Shown here: in pieces, positions 51,379-51,590 of the stretch
Numbering within the stretch: the first letter of the stretch is position 1
Layout: each line of letters opens with the position of its first letter
Virus record (IMG/VR): IMGVR_UViG_3300023116_000066
Location: 1 to 51,590 of that record
Origin: a virus
Strand: one strand, 5' to 3'
DNA: 51,590 nucleotides
The notes under the pieces: model-generated
Told to the model about the DNA's origin: nothing
Database searches by the model: none
What the model saw: the letters and a program-made list of their open reading frames with translations, nothing else
Position numbers and translations under genes: made by a program

Positions 51379-51590
51379 ATGGCTGAAAAATCTACATACT
51401 CAAACTTACCGGCCTCAGCAACTACTAAATCACAAGACAGTGCTCTAAGATCTCTTTTATACTTTAATCAATATGGACAACAAGGTCTAGAATTTAGAGC
51501 AGAAGATGTTGATGCTACTATTGGTTTTTTAAAAGGTAAAGGATTTGCTGAACAAGCCGCTGTTGTTACAGGAGTTATTCTTTTAAAACA
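51379..51590 (+). CDS. Hypothetical protein, 3'-truncated by the window
   Basis: The ATG at 51379 is 1 nt after the previous stop codon and the frame stays open to the window end (70 codons). The visible part reads MAEKSTYSNLPASATT, then a helical segment 'DSALRSLLYFNQYGQQGLEFRAEDVDATIGFLKGKGFAEQAAVVTGVILLKQ' in two pieces (the first about 20 residues, the second about 30). I recall small helical proteins of this type near tail tube genes of marine T4-like phages but know no function. It is coupled to the preceding gene. Confidence 0.6.
   Translation, partial: MAEKSTYSNLPASATTKSQDSALRSLLYFNQYGQQGLEFRAEDVDATIGFLKGKGFAEQAAVVTGVILLK

Overview
The window is a late structural (tail and neck) region of a T4-like contractile-tailed phage genome of the marine cyanophage/pelagiphage kind. 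Evidence: recognisable homologues of T4 gp13, gp14, gp15, gp18 (sheath) and gp19 (tube), a gp54-like tube protein, very large modular fibre proteins with the 'RISGPLL' N-terminus and 'DQDGNFRVG' C-terminal signatures I associate with T4-like cyanophages, AT-rich DNA, and repeated T4-type late promoter boxes (nnTAAATA). There are no tRNAs, CRISPR arrays, insertion sequences or photosynthesis genes. The host cannot be read from the sequence. A marine cyanobacterium or a SAR11-like heterotroph both fit; the heptose genes argue mildly for a heterotroph if they act on LPS.

Layout. 3-22435: fibre module. Two repeat-rich fibre genes (the first cut by the window edge) share a 'SNSDLELRASGTG' repeat. 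Two small beta proteins follow, then two paralogous giants (1903 and 2096 aa) built from eight CBM5/12-like repeats, a beta-helix and seven-bladed propellers, then two more small beta proteins. 22453-26075: three tandem paralogues of about 325 aa with about 9-10% cysteine (probable tip adhesins) and an acidic protein of unknown function. 26154-28900: a GT9-type glycosyltransferase and a carbamoyltransferase, closed by a strong terminator. 28980-37764: a fibre with a peptidase-G2-like C-terminus, a short fibre protein and a 2190-aa modular virion protein. 37803-40601: a tightly overlapping four-gene operon for ADP-heptose-type sugar synthesis (HldE, cupin, small HAD phosphatase, HldD). 40549-43982, minus strand: gp14, gp15, a degenerate Nudix-like protein and a small helical protein. 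44014-51590, plus strand: gp13, a small basic protein, a dNMP-kinase-like protein, an antisense HNH protein, gp18, gp19, a gp54-like protein and the start of another gene.

How it fits together. The neck, sheath and tube genes make the tail shaft. The fibre, propeller, CBM and Cys-rich genes make a large carbohydrate-reading host-recognition apparatus. Sugar enzymes (ADP-heptose synthesis, heptosyltransferase-like GT9, O-carbamoyltransferase) sit inside this apparatus. I infer that the phage either decorates its own fibres with (carbamoylated) heptose or remodels the host surface. A second theme is transcription start. Three virion genes have their ATG exactly 5 nt after a late-promoter box, and a fourth gene has its ATG where a sigma70 promoter should start, so several mRNAs here are predicted to be leaderless.
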